A DNA stretch of 40,905 bases, from positions 1 to 40,905 of the forward strand of contig NZ_JACIHE010000044.1 in the NCBI RefSeq assembly GCF_014198245.1. Direction: 5' to 3'. The notes beneath the pieces are model-generated. The model was not told where the DNA came from. It saw nothing but the letters and a program-made list of their open reading frames with translations, and ran no database searches. The translations under genes were made by a program, and so were the position numbers. Shown here piece by piece: positions 18,663 through 26,892 of this stretch; the stretch's first letter is position 1, and each line of letters begins with the position of its first letter. The stretch is from Bradyrhizobium sp. cir1. GTDB lineage: Bacteria; Pseudomonadota; Alphaproteobacteria; Rhizobiales; Xanthobacteraceae.

Positions 18663-19006
18663 TCGCCATACCGGGTAATGTGCGGGTGTGGCTCGCGACC
18701 GGCCATACCGATATGCGCCGAGGCTTCCCGAGCCTTGCGCGTCTGGTTCAGGAGAGCTTGAAGCGTGATCCGCACGCTGGTGATCTTTACGTTTTTAGGG
18801 GCCGCCGCGGCGACCTGATCAAGATCATTTGGCATGATGGCCAGGGCGCATGTCTGTTCACGAAGCGGTTGGAGCGCGGCCGCTTTTTGTGGCCATCGCT
18901 GGCGGACGGCGTTGTGACGATCAGCGTTGCGCAACTATCCTATCTCCTGTCCGGAATTGACTGGCGAATGCCGCAGGCAACCTGGCGTCCGCAGGCTTCC
19001 GGTTAA
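18659..19006 (+). CDS. tnpB: IS66 TnpB (Orf2)
   Basis: 115 residues with the standard IS66 Orf2 pattern: VWLATGHTDMRRGF near the start, then GDLYVFRGRRGDLIKIIWHD and the C-terminal Trp-Arg-rich tail. It is an essential accessory protein of IS66 transposition with no known catalytic residues. The ATGA overlap with tnpA implies coupled translation. Confidence 0.93.
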   Translation: MIAIPGNVRVWLATGHTDMRRGFPSLARLVQESLKRDPHAGDLYVFRGRRGDLIKIIWHDGQGACLFTKRLERGRFLWPSLADGVVTISVAQLSYLLSGIDWRMPQATWRPQASG

Positions 19007-19076
19007 GCTGTGGCTTATTGACTCACGAGGGAGATCGGTCGCGAATTTTAGCGGCGAATATGATTGATTTGCCCTC

Positions 19077-20663
19077 GTGACAACGCCTTCCGATCCGCTT
19101 CCCGCCGACCTTGCCGCTGCGCACGCAATAATCCTTGCGCAGCGCGAACAACTGGCGCTGGCGAAGAGCGAAGTGACCGTCGGTCGACTGGAAATCGAGC
19201 GGCTGAAGCTGATGCTGGCCAAGGCACGGCGCGAACAGTTCGGGCAATCCTCCGAACGCGGCAAGCTGCTGGTCGAACAGCTCGAGCTTGCCATCGAGGA
19301 TCTCGAAGAGACGCAGGCCGAACAGGAAACCAAGGCCGAACTCGCCGCGCCAGGGGCCGCCAAGGAGAAGCGCGCGCAAAATCCACGGCCGCCGCGACGT
19401 CCGTTGCCGGACAATCTGCCGGTCGAGCGCGTCGTCGAACCCGCGCCTTGCGCATGTGGTAAGTGCGGCAGCGAGCGGCTGCACAAGCTCGGCGAGGTGG
19501 TCTCGAAGACCCTGGAATGCGAGCCGCGGCGCTGGAAGATTATCGAGCATGTCCGCGAAAAGTTCTCCTGCCGGGATTGCGAGGCGATCACAGAAGCGCC
19601 GGCACCCTCCCATCCGATCCCACGAGGCTTTGCCGGGCCGAACCTGCTGGCGATGGTGCTGGTCAACAAGTTCCTGCTGCATCAGCCATTGAACCGGCAG
19701 AGCAAGACGTATGCCCGCGAAGGGGTCGAAATCGATGTCTCGACCCTGGCGGATCGGATTGGCGCCTGCGTGGTGGCGCTCGATCCCATTATTGAGGCGA
19801 TCCGGATCCATATCATGAGCGCGGAACGCATCCACGCCGACGATACGACGGTGCCGGTGCTGGCCAAGCTTAAGACGGTTACCGGCCGGATCTGGACCTA
19901 TGTTCGCGATGACCGGCCGTTTGGCGGCACGGATCCGCCGGCGGCCCTGTTCTACTACTCACGCAACCGGGCTGGAGAACATCCGCAAAGCCATCTTGCC
20001 GGCTATGTGGGCCTCATGCAGGCCGATGCCTTCGATGGATATAACCAGCTCTACAAGGCCCAAAGGAAGCCAGCTCCGATCCTTGAAGCGGCCTGTTGGA
20101 GCCACGGCCGCAGAAAGTTCTTCGACCTGGCGAAATCTGGAGAGGCGCCGATTGCCAGCGAGGCCGTGCGACGCATCGATATCCTGTTCGAGATCGAGCG
20201 CACCATCAACGGCAAAACGCCGGAACAGCGGCTTGCGGCACGTCGTGATAAGTCGAGGCCGATCGTCGCCGATCTCGAAATCTGGATGCGCCAGCAGCGA
20301 ACCTTGCTCTCATCAGGCAACGATACTGCAAAGGCGATCAACTACCTGCTCAACCGCTGGGCGGCGTTCACCCGCTTCCTGGACGATGGCCGCATCTGCC
20401 TCTCGAACAACGCTGCCGAACGAGCGTTACGCGGTGTGGCTGTCGGAAGACGAAATTGGACCTTCGCCGGTTCAGATGCTGGCGGCAATCGTGCCGCCGC
20501 TGTCTATACCCTGATCGAAACCTGCAAGATGAACGACGTTGATCCGCAAGCCTGGCTCGCTGACGTGTTGGCCAGGCTTCCAGATCACCCCGTCAATAGA
20601 GTCGCCGACCTGCTCCCGTGGAATTGGAAGGCGACCCAACAGTCCAAAGCGGCTGCTGCCTGA
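19077..20663 (+). CDS. tnpC: IS66 TnpC transposase
   Basis: 528 residues from a GTG at 19077. Order: an N-terminal coiled-coil with leucine-zipper character, a CxCGKCGSE zinc-binding segment, then the DDE catalytic core with HADDTTVPVL (first Asp), QADAFDGYNQ (second Asp) and SNNAAERALR (Glu). All three catalytic residues are present, so the enzyme should be active. It is the closest relative in this window of the transposase at 30311-31960. Confidence 0.95.
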   Translation: MTTPSDPLPADLAAAHAIILAQREQLALAKSEVTVGRLEIERLKLMLAKARREQFGQSSERGKLLVEQLELAIEDLEETQAEQETKAELAAPGAAKEKRAQNPRPPRRPLPDNLPVERVVEPAPCACGKCGSERLHKLGEVVSKTLECEPRRWKIIEHVREKFSCRDCEAITEAPAPSHPIPRGFAGPNLLAMVLVNKFLLHQPLNRQSKTYAREGVEIDVSTLADRIGACVVALDPIIEAIRIHIMSAERIHADDTTVPVLAKLKTVTGRIWTYVRDDRPFGGTDPPAALFYYSRNRAGEHPQSHLAGYVGLMQADAFDGYNQLYKAQRKPAPILEAACWSHGRRKFFDLAKSGEAPIASEAVRRIDILFEIERTINGKTPEQRLAARRDKSRPIVADLEIWMRQQRTLLSSGNDTAKAINYLLNRWAAFTRFLDDGRICLSNNAAERALRGVAVGRRNWTFAGSDAGGNRAAAVYTLIETCKMNDVDPQAWLADVLARLPDHPVNRVADLLPWNWKATQQSKAAAA

Positions 20664-20721
20664 GCGCCGCGGCAGACCGGCGCGCCTGCCCGGGGTGCTG
20701 GCCGGATGCGTACCTAAAAGT

Positions 20722-21160
20722 CAGCCGTTAGCAGATTGGATTGATAGCCGCTTGTCTTGATTGCTGCCGAGGAGTTTGTCGCCGGCTTTCTCCATCGTGT
20801 ATTCGAGCAAGCGCGCGCTCGAACGGCATTCATATCAAGAGGCGCATTTTCGGCGTGGAGCACAGGGCGAAGATCGCCGAACCGACGCTGCCACGGTCGT
20901 TTATCGCAAACAGATGTTGGCGAAATGCCGGACAGAGATCCTGCAACCTCGCAAGAAACCGCGTCGCATTATTGGCGACATAAATCCCTCCTCCTTGAGC
21001 CGCCACAATGAAGATGGGATATTCGCCGATCCTCTTAGCTTCCTCCAGCCGCGGCTGTTGTAAAAGCCACTCGCGGAATGCGGCGGCTACGGACATGCGG
21101 GCGTTTCTTCAGAGACCGTACGCAGTTCGTGGTCGTCACCTCCCAACAAGGAGTACAAAC
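20722..21160 (-). pseudogene. Decayed patatin/lipase-like gene
   Basis: On the minus strand an open piece from 21096 reads SVAAAFREWLLQQ, then EYPIFIVAAQGGGIYVANN, then FLARLQDLCPAFRQHLFAI. This resembles the glycine-rich start of a large lipase/patatin-like protein. Ahead of it, a different frame (GDDHELRTVSEE) continues the match upstream to about 21160. Beyond residue 65 the serine-elbow region is garbled and a stop follows. The remaining sequence runs down to the IS66 insertion at 20721. The gene is broken by frameshifts and the insertion lies inside or next to its remains. Family assignment is moderate. Confidence 0.5.
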
Positions 21161-21225
21161 GGAAACGCAAATCTAGCATAGCGTCAGTGACGCAAATATC
21201 TACAAATTGAAAGTAGGTTTCGCGC

Positions 21226-21345
21226 GATGGAGGTCTCGAATGAAGGCGCTGGAGGACGAGAACACCCGGCTAAGTACAACCATGGTCAGCGAAGAAATGC
21301 TCGCTACCGTGACCCGGCTATTCCTGTCGGGGTGAAAGACCAGTT
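21226..21345 (+). pseudogene. IS3-type OrfA fragment
   Basis: A short plus-strand frame reads MKALEDENTRLSTTMVSEEM, the leucine-zipper pattern seen at the C-terminus of IS3-family OrfA proteins (usually KxLExENxRLKxLLAExxL). The rest of OrfA and all of OrfB are absent. Relic only. Confidence 0.45.
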
Positions 21346-21439
21346 GACCTGCGGAAGCACCGGGAGAGCCCACGCCCGCCTGCCGTCGTGGAGGTGTGAG
21401 TATCAGAAGCCACGTGTGGACTACCGATTTGAATGTGGG

Positions 21440-22110
21440 CGCGAATGCGAGAAACGACGTTGAGCGTTCAACTTTCATCTTAACCAATCTCAAAGCGATC
21501 GCCTTTGCGGCACGGACAACCGTGGATTCGCGACAAATGCTCCAGAGCTGACCACAGTTGGCTCTGCGCTTGGCAGTTCTCTTCTCGCGAGCTCTGGGAT
21601 TAGGGCAGATCTTCAGCTGCTTCGAGAGCCGCGACGGCCTCTTAGATGTTGTCCAGAACAAGCTGTATCTGATCAGCGTCCATCTTTTATTGACGATCGA
21701 CCAAACTGCGCATCTTTTGCAAGCTTGAGCAACCGTTCGAGCCTGCCGCAGCGATCAAGCAGAGCCGCGGCAAAAGACACAGAACTCGGCTGGATCGCTC
21801 GGTAGATCATCAGGAAAATCACTCATTGGCCTGAGTCCGCCATGCTTCGCGCCTCGAAGCAGCGAAGATTTTATCTTACGCAAGTGCTTTAGCCGTGGGA
21901 TTCGAGGCGCGTGCGTATGTGTCCAGCCATGCCGGCGAGAAGCGCAAGCTGCGCGGCATTCATCCGCATGACGTCAGCCACGATGGGATTTGAAGCCGCT
22001 GCGATCGAGCCGCTTCCAGTACATCACAAGGCGCTGCCATCCCGGACGATAATCTTTATCCGATGCGCGCGCTTTGCAGGGACTACCAGCGTCACACTCT
22101 CATCAGGTCA
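21440..22110 (-). pseudogene. IS66 relic: broken tnpB and tnpC
   Basis: On the minus strand, about 22110-21890 reads like TnpB (RIKIIVRDGSAL, then LVMYWKRLDRSGF one frame over, then DVMRMNAAQLALLAG). TnpC then starts at 21826 (MSDFPDDLPSDPAEF) and continues through GRLERLLKLAKDAQFGRSS, QIQLVLDNI and CPCRKGDRFEIG. Frameshifts and stops interrupt both genes, and the catalytic core of TnpC is gone. The order tnpB then tnpC is the normal IS66 order, so this is one element, long dead and different in sequence from the two intact copies. Confidence 0.7.
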
Positions 22111-22199
22111 TGAACCAGCGTCTCCTACGCCAAGAGCGCCAAGACTCCGCGCCTTTTCTGAAGTTCACAAGTTGCGTCGCTGCGTAAATCATGATGCCG

Positions 22200-23049
22200 G
22201 CGAGGGGGCGTCAGCTTGAACGTGTTCGTCGGAACGTTATGAACACATCGTCAACACAGCAAGGCCAGGCTCTCCGCTCTCGAGCGTGCCCCTGCAGCTC
22301 GACCGTAAGGCGGCTGCTTCGGGCGACAACGAGGACTCCGTACCGGCGGTGGCAAGGAGTGCGGCACCAAAGACAAAACGATAGATATAAACGGCCCCTG
22401 CCACGTGTTCTTATCCCGCCGAACATTGGAGGGGCATCCTTTTTGCGTATGCGCGGACACGCAACTCGGACTGTCTGCATATGGTGTTGCTCTCACTGCG
22501 AGTCAAATGTCGCAATCGGAACCGGCAGCGGAGGCGCCCCTCACATCCCTGGTCGGCGAGAAAGCCGGAAATAACCTCGATACAATATGTCCCTGCGCAT
22601 GTTCTCTGAGGCAAGCAACTGCAGCGAGACTCGATTCACAAGGTCATTGACGCAAAGTCGCTGCGACCTAGGGATCTGAAATAGCAAAAAGGCGGATTCA
22701 TTAGCGGCGTGCCTAGTCGTTAGTAAGATCGGTCGTCTTTATGGCAATCTTCTCAGCCTGGCTCAACACCATTTACCACGCGAGTTTCGCAGTTTCACTG
22801 CGCTCTCGCCAGGTGAAGGAAACTCACGCTTCGTCGAGCGGTGCCTCGGCACAGCTGGATCTATACTTGCGTGTTACACCCGCCGCGGGCGGTCAAAAGC
22901 GGTTGATCGCGGGCACCGCACGATGAGGGCGGGCCCATAGGTTGCGTTCTAGTCCATCTTAGTACCGTCAAACTGCCACGCGCCCCTACGTCACGCAAGG
23001 CGACTCACCCAACCCACGCCGCCTGCTGGTCGCGAAGCGCGCAATTTCA
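22200..23049. other. Stretch with no recognisable gene
   Basis: Several 60-130 codon frames on both strands overlap each other and lack ribosome binding sites or family patterns. I found no RNA gene or repeat here. Confidence 0.4.
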
Positions 23050-23089
23050 TGTTCCGGCTCTGACATTGGCGTCTGTCAGCTTCACGACA
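23050..23089 (+). promoter_or_regulatory. Two NifA upstream activator sequences
   Basis: Two TGT-N10-ACA sites, 23050-23065 and 23074-23089, with starts 24 bp apart. The second fits the stricter TGT-N4-T-N5-ACA form exactly. They lie about 92-131 bases upstream of the transcription start predicted from the -24/-12 promoter at 23155, the normal position for NifA binding and DNA looping. Confidence 0.75.
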
Positions 23090-23154
23090 TAGTCGTCTCG
23101 GGCCGGTCGAGGTTTTGAAAGCATAACAAGGTAGTCAATTTGCGTTAATGCTGT

Positions 23155-23170
23155 TGGCACGGTCGTTGCT
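23155..23170 (+). promoter_or_regulatory. Sigma-54 promoter of the UbiA-fusion operon
   Basis: TGGCACGGTCGTTGCT matches the -24/-12 consensus TGGCACG-N4-TTGCW at every fixed base, and is preceded by T. The predicted start is near 23181, about 135 bases before the ATG at 23316. With the two NifA sites upstream it forms a complete nif-type promoter. The untranslated leader holds a broken relative of the leader peptide found in the minus-strand unit. Confidence 0.85.
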
Positions 23171-23315
23171 ATTGAGATGCAGCAACGCCGAATGAAAGCT
23201 GAGTGCATGCGGACGCGCGATGCTCCCCTTTTTGTTTGAGGCGGTGCCTGTTCCGAGGCAGAGGCAAGCTCGAGCACAAAGTCCCGCAGTGTTTGCCAAG
23301 ACTTTTGGAGAGCAT

Positions 23316-25229
23316 ATGATGGCGCGCATCGAGTCCCCGGCTCCTGCAATCAAGGTGAAGAGCTGGCTGCGTGGTCAGCCTCTGACGAGCTTCCAGCCGG
23401 GAAAAGTCTACATCGTCGGATTTTGGTCATCTTGGTGCGGACCAACGTTCGCGACGATATCTCAGCTTGTGCAGCTGCAAGAGAAATATAGAGACAAAGG
23501 ACTTGAGGTCATCGGAGTCGCAGCTTGCGAAGAAGTTCAAACGCCGGATGAGGCGCGCATAAACCTGGACGCATGGCTAACTAAAAAAGTGCCGAACTTG
23601 AATTATCGGTTCGCGTACGACAGCACAGGTGATATGAGCCAGCTTTGGATGGAACCCGGCCTTTTTTGCGGAATGCCCACCTCCTTCATCATCGACCGCC
23701 ACGGCTACATTGCCTTTATCGGTTCTCCAATGCAGCTCGATGACGTTTTGCCAAAAGTGATTGATGGCATCTGGTGCGCCAGAGATGACGCCAAAGCCGC
23801 GGATACGGAATGTTCCCGCGACAAACCGATAGTAGTAGATCTAGACGGATCTTTGTTGCTAACCGATGTGTTGTATGAGTCTTTCTTTAACGTCTTGCCT
23901 CTTGGGTTCAGCACGAACTTTGCTACCGTCCGGGCTCTGGCCAATGGCAAAGCAGCTGTAAAACATCACCTTGCGCTGTCGTCTGAGCTAGATTACGCGA
24001 CTCTCCCATACAACGCCTGCGTTTTGGATCTAATCCAGGCCGCCAAAGCGCAGGGTAGGAAAGTGTATCTTGCTACCGCAGCCGACGCCAAGCACGCGAA
24101 GGCCATCGCAGATCACCTTGGCATCTTCGATGATTGGTTTGCTTCTGACGAAAGAACGAATCTGACGGGATCTTTGAAGGCCGAGATACTGACAAGTGCC
24201 TTCGGCAAGTGCGGATTTGATTACATTGGCCACGGTTCATCAGATCTCCCAGTGTGGGAGGTTGCCGATAAAGCCTATGGCGTCGGCCTTTCCAAATCGG
24301 TAAAAAATCGACTCGTTACGCTCAAGGGTGAATATGTCGCGTTAGATGCCGGGAATGCCGACAGGCAGGTGTGGTTCAAGGCCCTTCGGGTGCACCAATA
24401 TGTCAAGAATCTCCTCATTTTTGTGCCACCGCTGACCTCACACCAATTCGCGTTGGTTAATATCATCACAGGAGTGGTCGCCTTTATAGCTTTTTGCGCT
24501 TGCGCGTCAGCGGTCTACATCCTGAACGATCTACTAGATCTAAAATCGGATCGCGCGCATCCTAGCAAGCGTTCGCGGCCCTATGCGAGCGGGCTTCTCC
24601 AACTTCGGAGCGGCTTATTTATGGTTCCGGCGCTCCTCCTATTTTCTCTGATGCTCGCAATTACGCTCTCACTAGAGTTTGTTGACGTATTGTTTGGCTA
24701 TTTTGTGCTAACAAGCGCTTATTCCCTCTATTTAAAGCGCCAGATGATTGTAGACGTCATTGCTCTCGCGATGCTCTACACGACTCGCATTATTGCAGGC
24801 GGCATTGCAGTTCAAATTCAAATTTCACAGTGGCTTCTCATTTTCTCTTTCTTCATTTTCACATCGCTCGCGCTTATCAAACGGTATGTTGAGCTGACCA
24901 CCAGGCTCGATCGGGGCCTTCCCGATCGCTCAGGTCGGGACTACAGGAGCGGCGACCTTGATGTCGTTGCCGCTCTTGTTGCTGCGACTGGCTCGAACGC
25001 TGTCACGATCTTTGCGCTCTATGTTGCATCGGCCGACGTGCAGACACTCTATCGGCACCCGAGGGTACTATGGCTCATCTGCCCAATTCTTCTGTACTGG
25101 ATGGCCCGGAACCTCATGATGGCGCACCGGCGTCTAATGGATGACGACCCTATTGTCTTCGCATTGAGGGACCATATCAGTGCAATTGCTATCGTCTCAA
25201 TCGTCGCTGTAGTTTTCATCGCCATCTGA
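23316..25229 (+). CDS. TlpA-like / HAD / UbiA triple-domain membrane protein
   Basis: 637 residues. Residues 1-150 are a thioredoxin/TlpA-like domain (GFWSSWCGPT near 34-44) whose second redox Cys is Thr, so it cannot form the usual disulfide. Residues about 170-330 are HAD-like (VVDLDGSLLLTD, Asp175 and Asp177). Residues about 345-637 are a polytopic UbiA prenyltransferase with NDLLDLKSD (404-412) and YSLYLKRQMIVD. The HPSKRSRPYASG stretch and VHQYVKNLLIF resemble decaprenyl-phosphate phosphoribosyltransferase (mycobacterial Rv3806c) and rhizobial NoeC. Likely role: transfer of phosphoribose from PRPP to polyprenyl phosphate; the HAD domain may remove the 5-phosphate (inference). The ATG at 23316 has GGAG five bases upstream. 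Expression should depend on NifA and sigma-54. HAD-UbiA fusions are known to me; the extra redoxin domain is unusual. Confidence 0.85.
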   Translation: MMARIESPAPAIKVKSWLRGQPLTSFQPGKVYIVGFWSSWCGPTFATISQLVQLQEKYRDKGLEVIGVAACEEVQTPDEARINLDAWLTKKVPNLNYRFAYDSTGDMSQLWMEPGLFCGMPTSFIIDRHGYIAFIGSPMQLDDVLPKVIDGIWCARDDAKAADTECSRDKPIVVDLDGSLLLTDVLYESFFNVLPLGFSTNFATVRALANGKAAVKHHLALSSELDYATLPYNACVLDLIQAAKAQGRKVYLATAADAKHAKAIADHLGIFDDWFASDERTNLTGSLKAEILTSAFGKCGFDYIGHGSSDLPVWEVADKAYGVGLSKSVKNRLVTLKGEYVALDAGNADRQVWFKALRVHQYVKNLLIFVPPLTSHQFALVNIITGVVAFIAFCACASAVYILNDLLDLKSDRAHPSKRSRPYASGLLQLRSGLFMVPALLLFSLMLAITLSLEFVDVLFGYFVLTSAYSLYLKRQMIVDVIALAMLYTTRIIAGGIAVQIQISQWLLIFSFFIFTSLALIKRYVELTTRLDRGLPDRSGRDYRSGDLDVVAALVAATGSNAVTIFALYVASADVQTLYRHPRVLWLICPILLYWMARNLMMAHRRLMDDDPIVFALRDHISAIAIVSIVAVVFIAI

Positions 25230-25356
25230 CATTCATTCTAGAGTTTCTAGGGCGGCGTACATCGATTGGTGACCGCTCGGCGCAGCACCGACAGGCCGAG
25301 TTGGCGCGCAGGGGTGCTTAATCGAACGTAAGCGCTCAGCCGGGGCCCTATTGAGG

Positions 25357-25905
25357 CTAGCTTGACGTTTTGCGGAATCGCCATGGCATGAGGTCTTCGA
25401 TCCTGCTATGGGGATGGCCGTCGATGATCGCCTCGAGTGTTTCGGTGATGTAGGCAGCCGGGTTGACGCCGTTGAGCTTGCAGGTAGCGGCGATCGGCGC
25501 GAGCAAGGCCCAGTTTTCTGCCCCGATTTCATGACCGGCGAACAGAGCATTTTTCCTGGTCAAGCAGACTGGCCGGATGGCGTTCTCGACCGAGTTGGTG
25601 TCGAGCTCGAGACGTCCGTCTTCCGCGAACATCGCCGGCGACATGCGCATCACGCCGTCCGTGATCGTTGGCCAAACGAACTTGCAACCTTCGAGGCGTT
25701 TGTGCACCAACACCAGGCCCGTTCGATCCCAGACCAAAATCTTGATCCGATCCGTCCGTTTCGATCGGAACACGAAGGCTGCGCCGCTAAACGGGTCGAG
25801 ACGAAGCATCTCCTGCACCTTCGCCGCAAGCCGATCGTGGCCACAGCGGAAGTCGATCGGCCGCGTTGCAACGTAAATCTTCAGATCAGCACCGGCCGCA
25901 ATCAT
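25357..25905 (-). pseudogene. TnpB-TnpC fusion left by an internal deletion
   Basis: 182 codons in one open frame. Residues 1-97 are IS66 TnpB (KIYVATRPIDFRCGHDRLAA, then FVFRSKRTDRIKILVWDRTG). From residue 98 the sequence jumps to the C-terminus of TnpC (LELDTNSVENAIRPVCLTRK, then GAENWALLAPIAATCKLNGV). The deletion removed the start and most of the DDE core of tnpC yet kept the frame. No transposase activity is possible, but the open frame could still make a chimeric protein. Confidence 0.9.
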
Positions 25906-26260
25906 CGTGATGCTCGCAGCACGCGGATCACCCGGGACAGCTGCTCGGCATCAAATTGCCGTATCCGTCCGCAGCACGATATCACCGATCGCGATCTCAA
26001 GCTTGATTGCCGGAGCCTGACGCTCCTCCAACGCACCTCCCACCGGCGCGAATGTCGGCTCCGACGCCTCGCACGCCGGCAACAGGCCTCGCTGTCGAAA
26101 GCGCCGTCGCCAGTCGTAGATCTGCCAGCGCGTCGCTCCATACTTGCGCGTCAACCTCGGACACCTGGGCACCAGGTAACAGGCTCTCGGCGACGATCCG
26201 AGCTCTCTCAGCTTCCGAACACACACGGCGCCCGACGGCCCTTCAAGAATCTCCAGCCGG
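25902..26260 (-). pseudogene. IS66 tnpA, frameshifted
   Basis: The OrfA pattern is spread over three frames on the minus strand: CSEAERARIVAESLLPGAQV (frame one), KYGATRWQIYDWRRRFRQRG (frame two) and DAEQLSRVIRVLRASR (frame three, ending at the tnpB start). At least two frameshifts have occurred. Confidence 0.85.
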
Positions 26261-26398
26261 CTCACCAACCCTGCCGATGAGCTGTCCAAATGGACGTCCT
26301 TTTTGCTCTCCAATCCCATCCCGAACCTCCGTCCAAGCTGGAGGCTTCTTCGCACACCTATCCAGATCCCGAAGCAAGGGTTCCGGCTAAGCGCTTAC

Positions 26399-26710
26399 AA
26401 TTGAACGGTTCTCGACCGAGCTGTTTGAGCGCTATCAACGTCGGAGACGGCGCTCGTTGCGAGGCTGGCCGAGATGTAGGTGATAGACGTTTCGACGCGA
26501 TTCAAGCAGGTCACGTAGGAGCTGGTGTGGCGCGAGTTTTCGCCCTCGGCGATCAGCGGCATTAACAAGTGGCTCGATGCGCGCTAAAAGCTTTCTGCGA
26601 ACGCAGCTAAAGGAATACATCCCTATCTGACCATGGACGCCCGCCAAGCGAGTGCGCGAGCACCGGTTGATTGCTAGCCCGGCTGATACGATCGGCATCA
26701 AGGCCGCGGT
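26399..26710 (+). pseudogene. IS256-family transposase fragment
   Basis: On the plus strand the translation gives LFERYQRR, then (one frame over) ETALVARLAEM, VIDVSTRFKQVT, ELVWREFSPSAISGINKWLD, and further on KRVREHRLIA and TIGIKAAVR. This is the middle of an IS256/mutator-type transposase. At least three stops and two frameshifts interrupt it. The 180 bases after it, up to the next gene, hold nothing I recognise. Confidence 0.75.
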
Positions 26711-26892
26711 CAGATATTGGCGACTGAGCTGGCCAATCAGAAGAGCCCTCCAGCTGGAAGAGCTTTTTGGAAGTACGCATCCGAAGCCTACCAAGTCTTG
26801 GAGGAGATTGCGGAGCCCACGTCAATTAGAAGCTCTTCGAGGTCAGTATCATTGGAGTGGGCTTCCTCTCCTACGAGAGGCGCAGAAGGTCT

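Larger units (their letters stand above)
18180..20713 (+). mobile_element. Intact IS66-family element (copy 1)
   Basis: 2534 bp. The ends are inverted, GTACGCATCCG at 18180-18190 and CGGATGCGTAC at 20703-20713. They are flanked by a perfect 8-bp target duplication, CTAAAAGT (18172-18179 and 20714-20721), the size normal for IS66. Three transposase genes lie inside in the usual order and all are open. The perfect duplication and intact genes suggest a recent insertion. On the right it abuts a decayed lipase-like sequence. Confidence 0.95.
25328..26398 (-). mobile_element. Deleted IS66-family element (copy 3)
   Basis: 1071 bp. The ends are inverted, GTAAGCGCTCAGCCGG at 25328-25343 and CCGGCTAAGCGCTTAC at 26383-26398. 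They are flanked by an 8-bp target duplication with one change (AATCGAAC at 25320-25327, AATTGAAC at 26399-26406). Both ends survive, but the inside has lost about half its length: tnpA is frameshifted and tnpB is fused to the tail of tnpC. Its ends differ from those of copies 1 and 2 (GTAAGCG against GTACGCA), so it is another IS66 subgroup. It now separates the UbiA-fusion and GT-C genes. Confidence 0.9.

Noticed and set aside
22207..22235. GTCAGCTTGAACGTG-like sequence considered as a tts box (type III secretion regulator site)
   Set aside because: Only the first seven or eight bases match; the central TCG and the second half do not, and no type III gene follows. A similar start at 23075 belongs to the NifA site.
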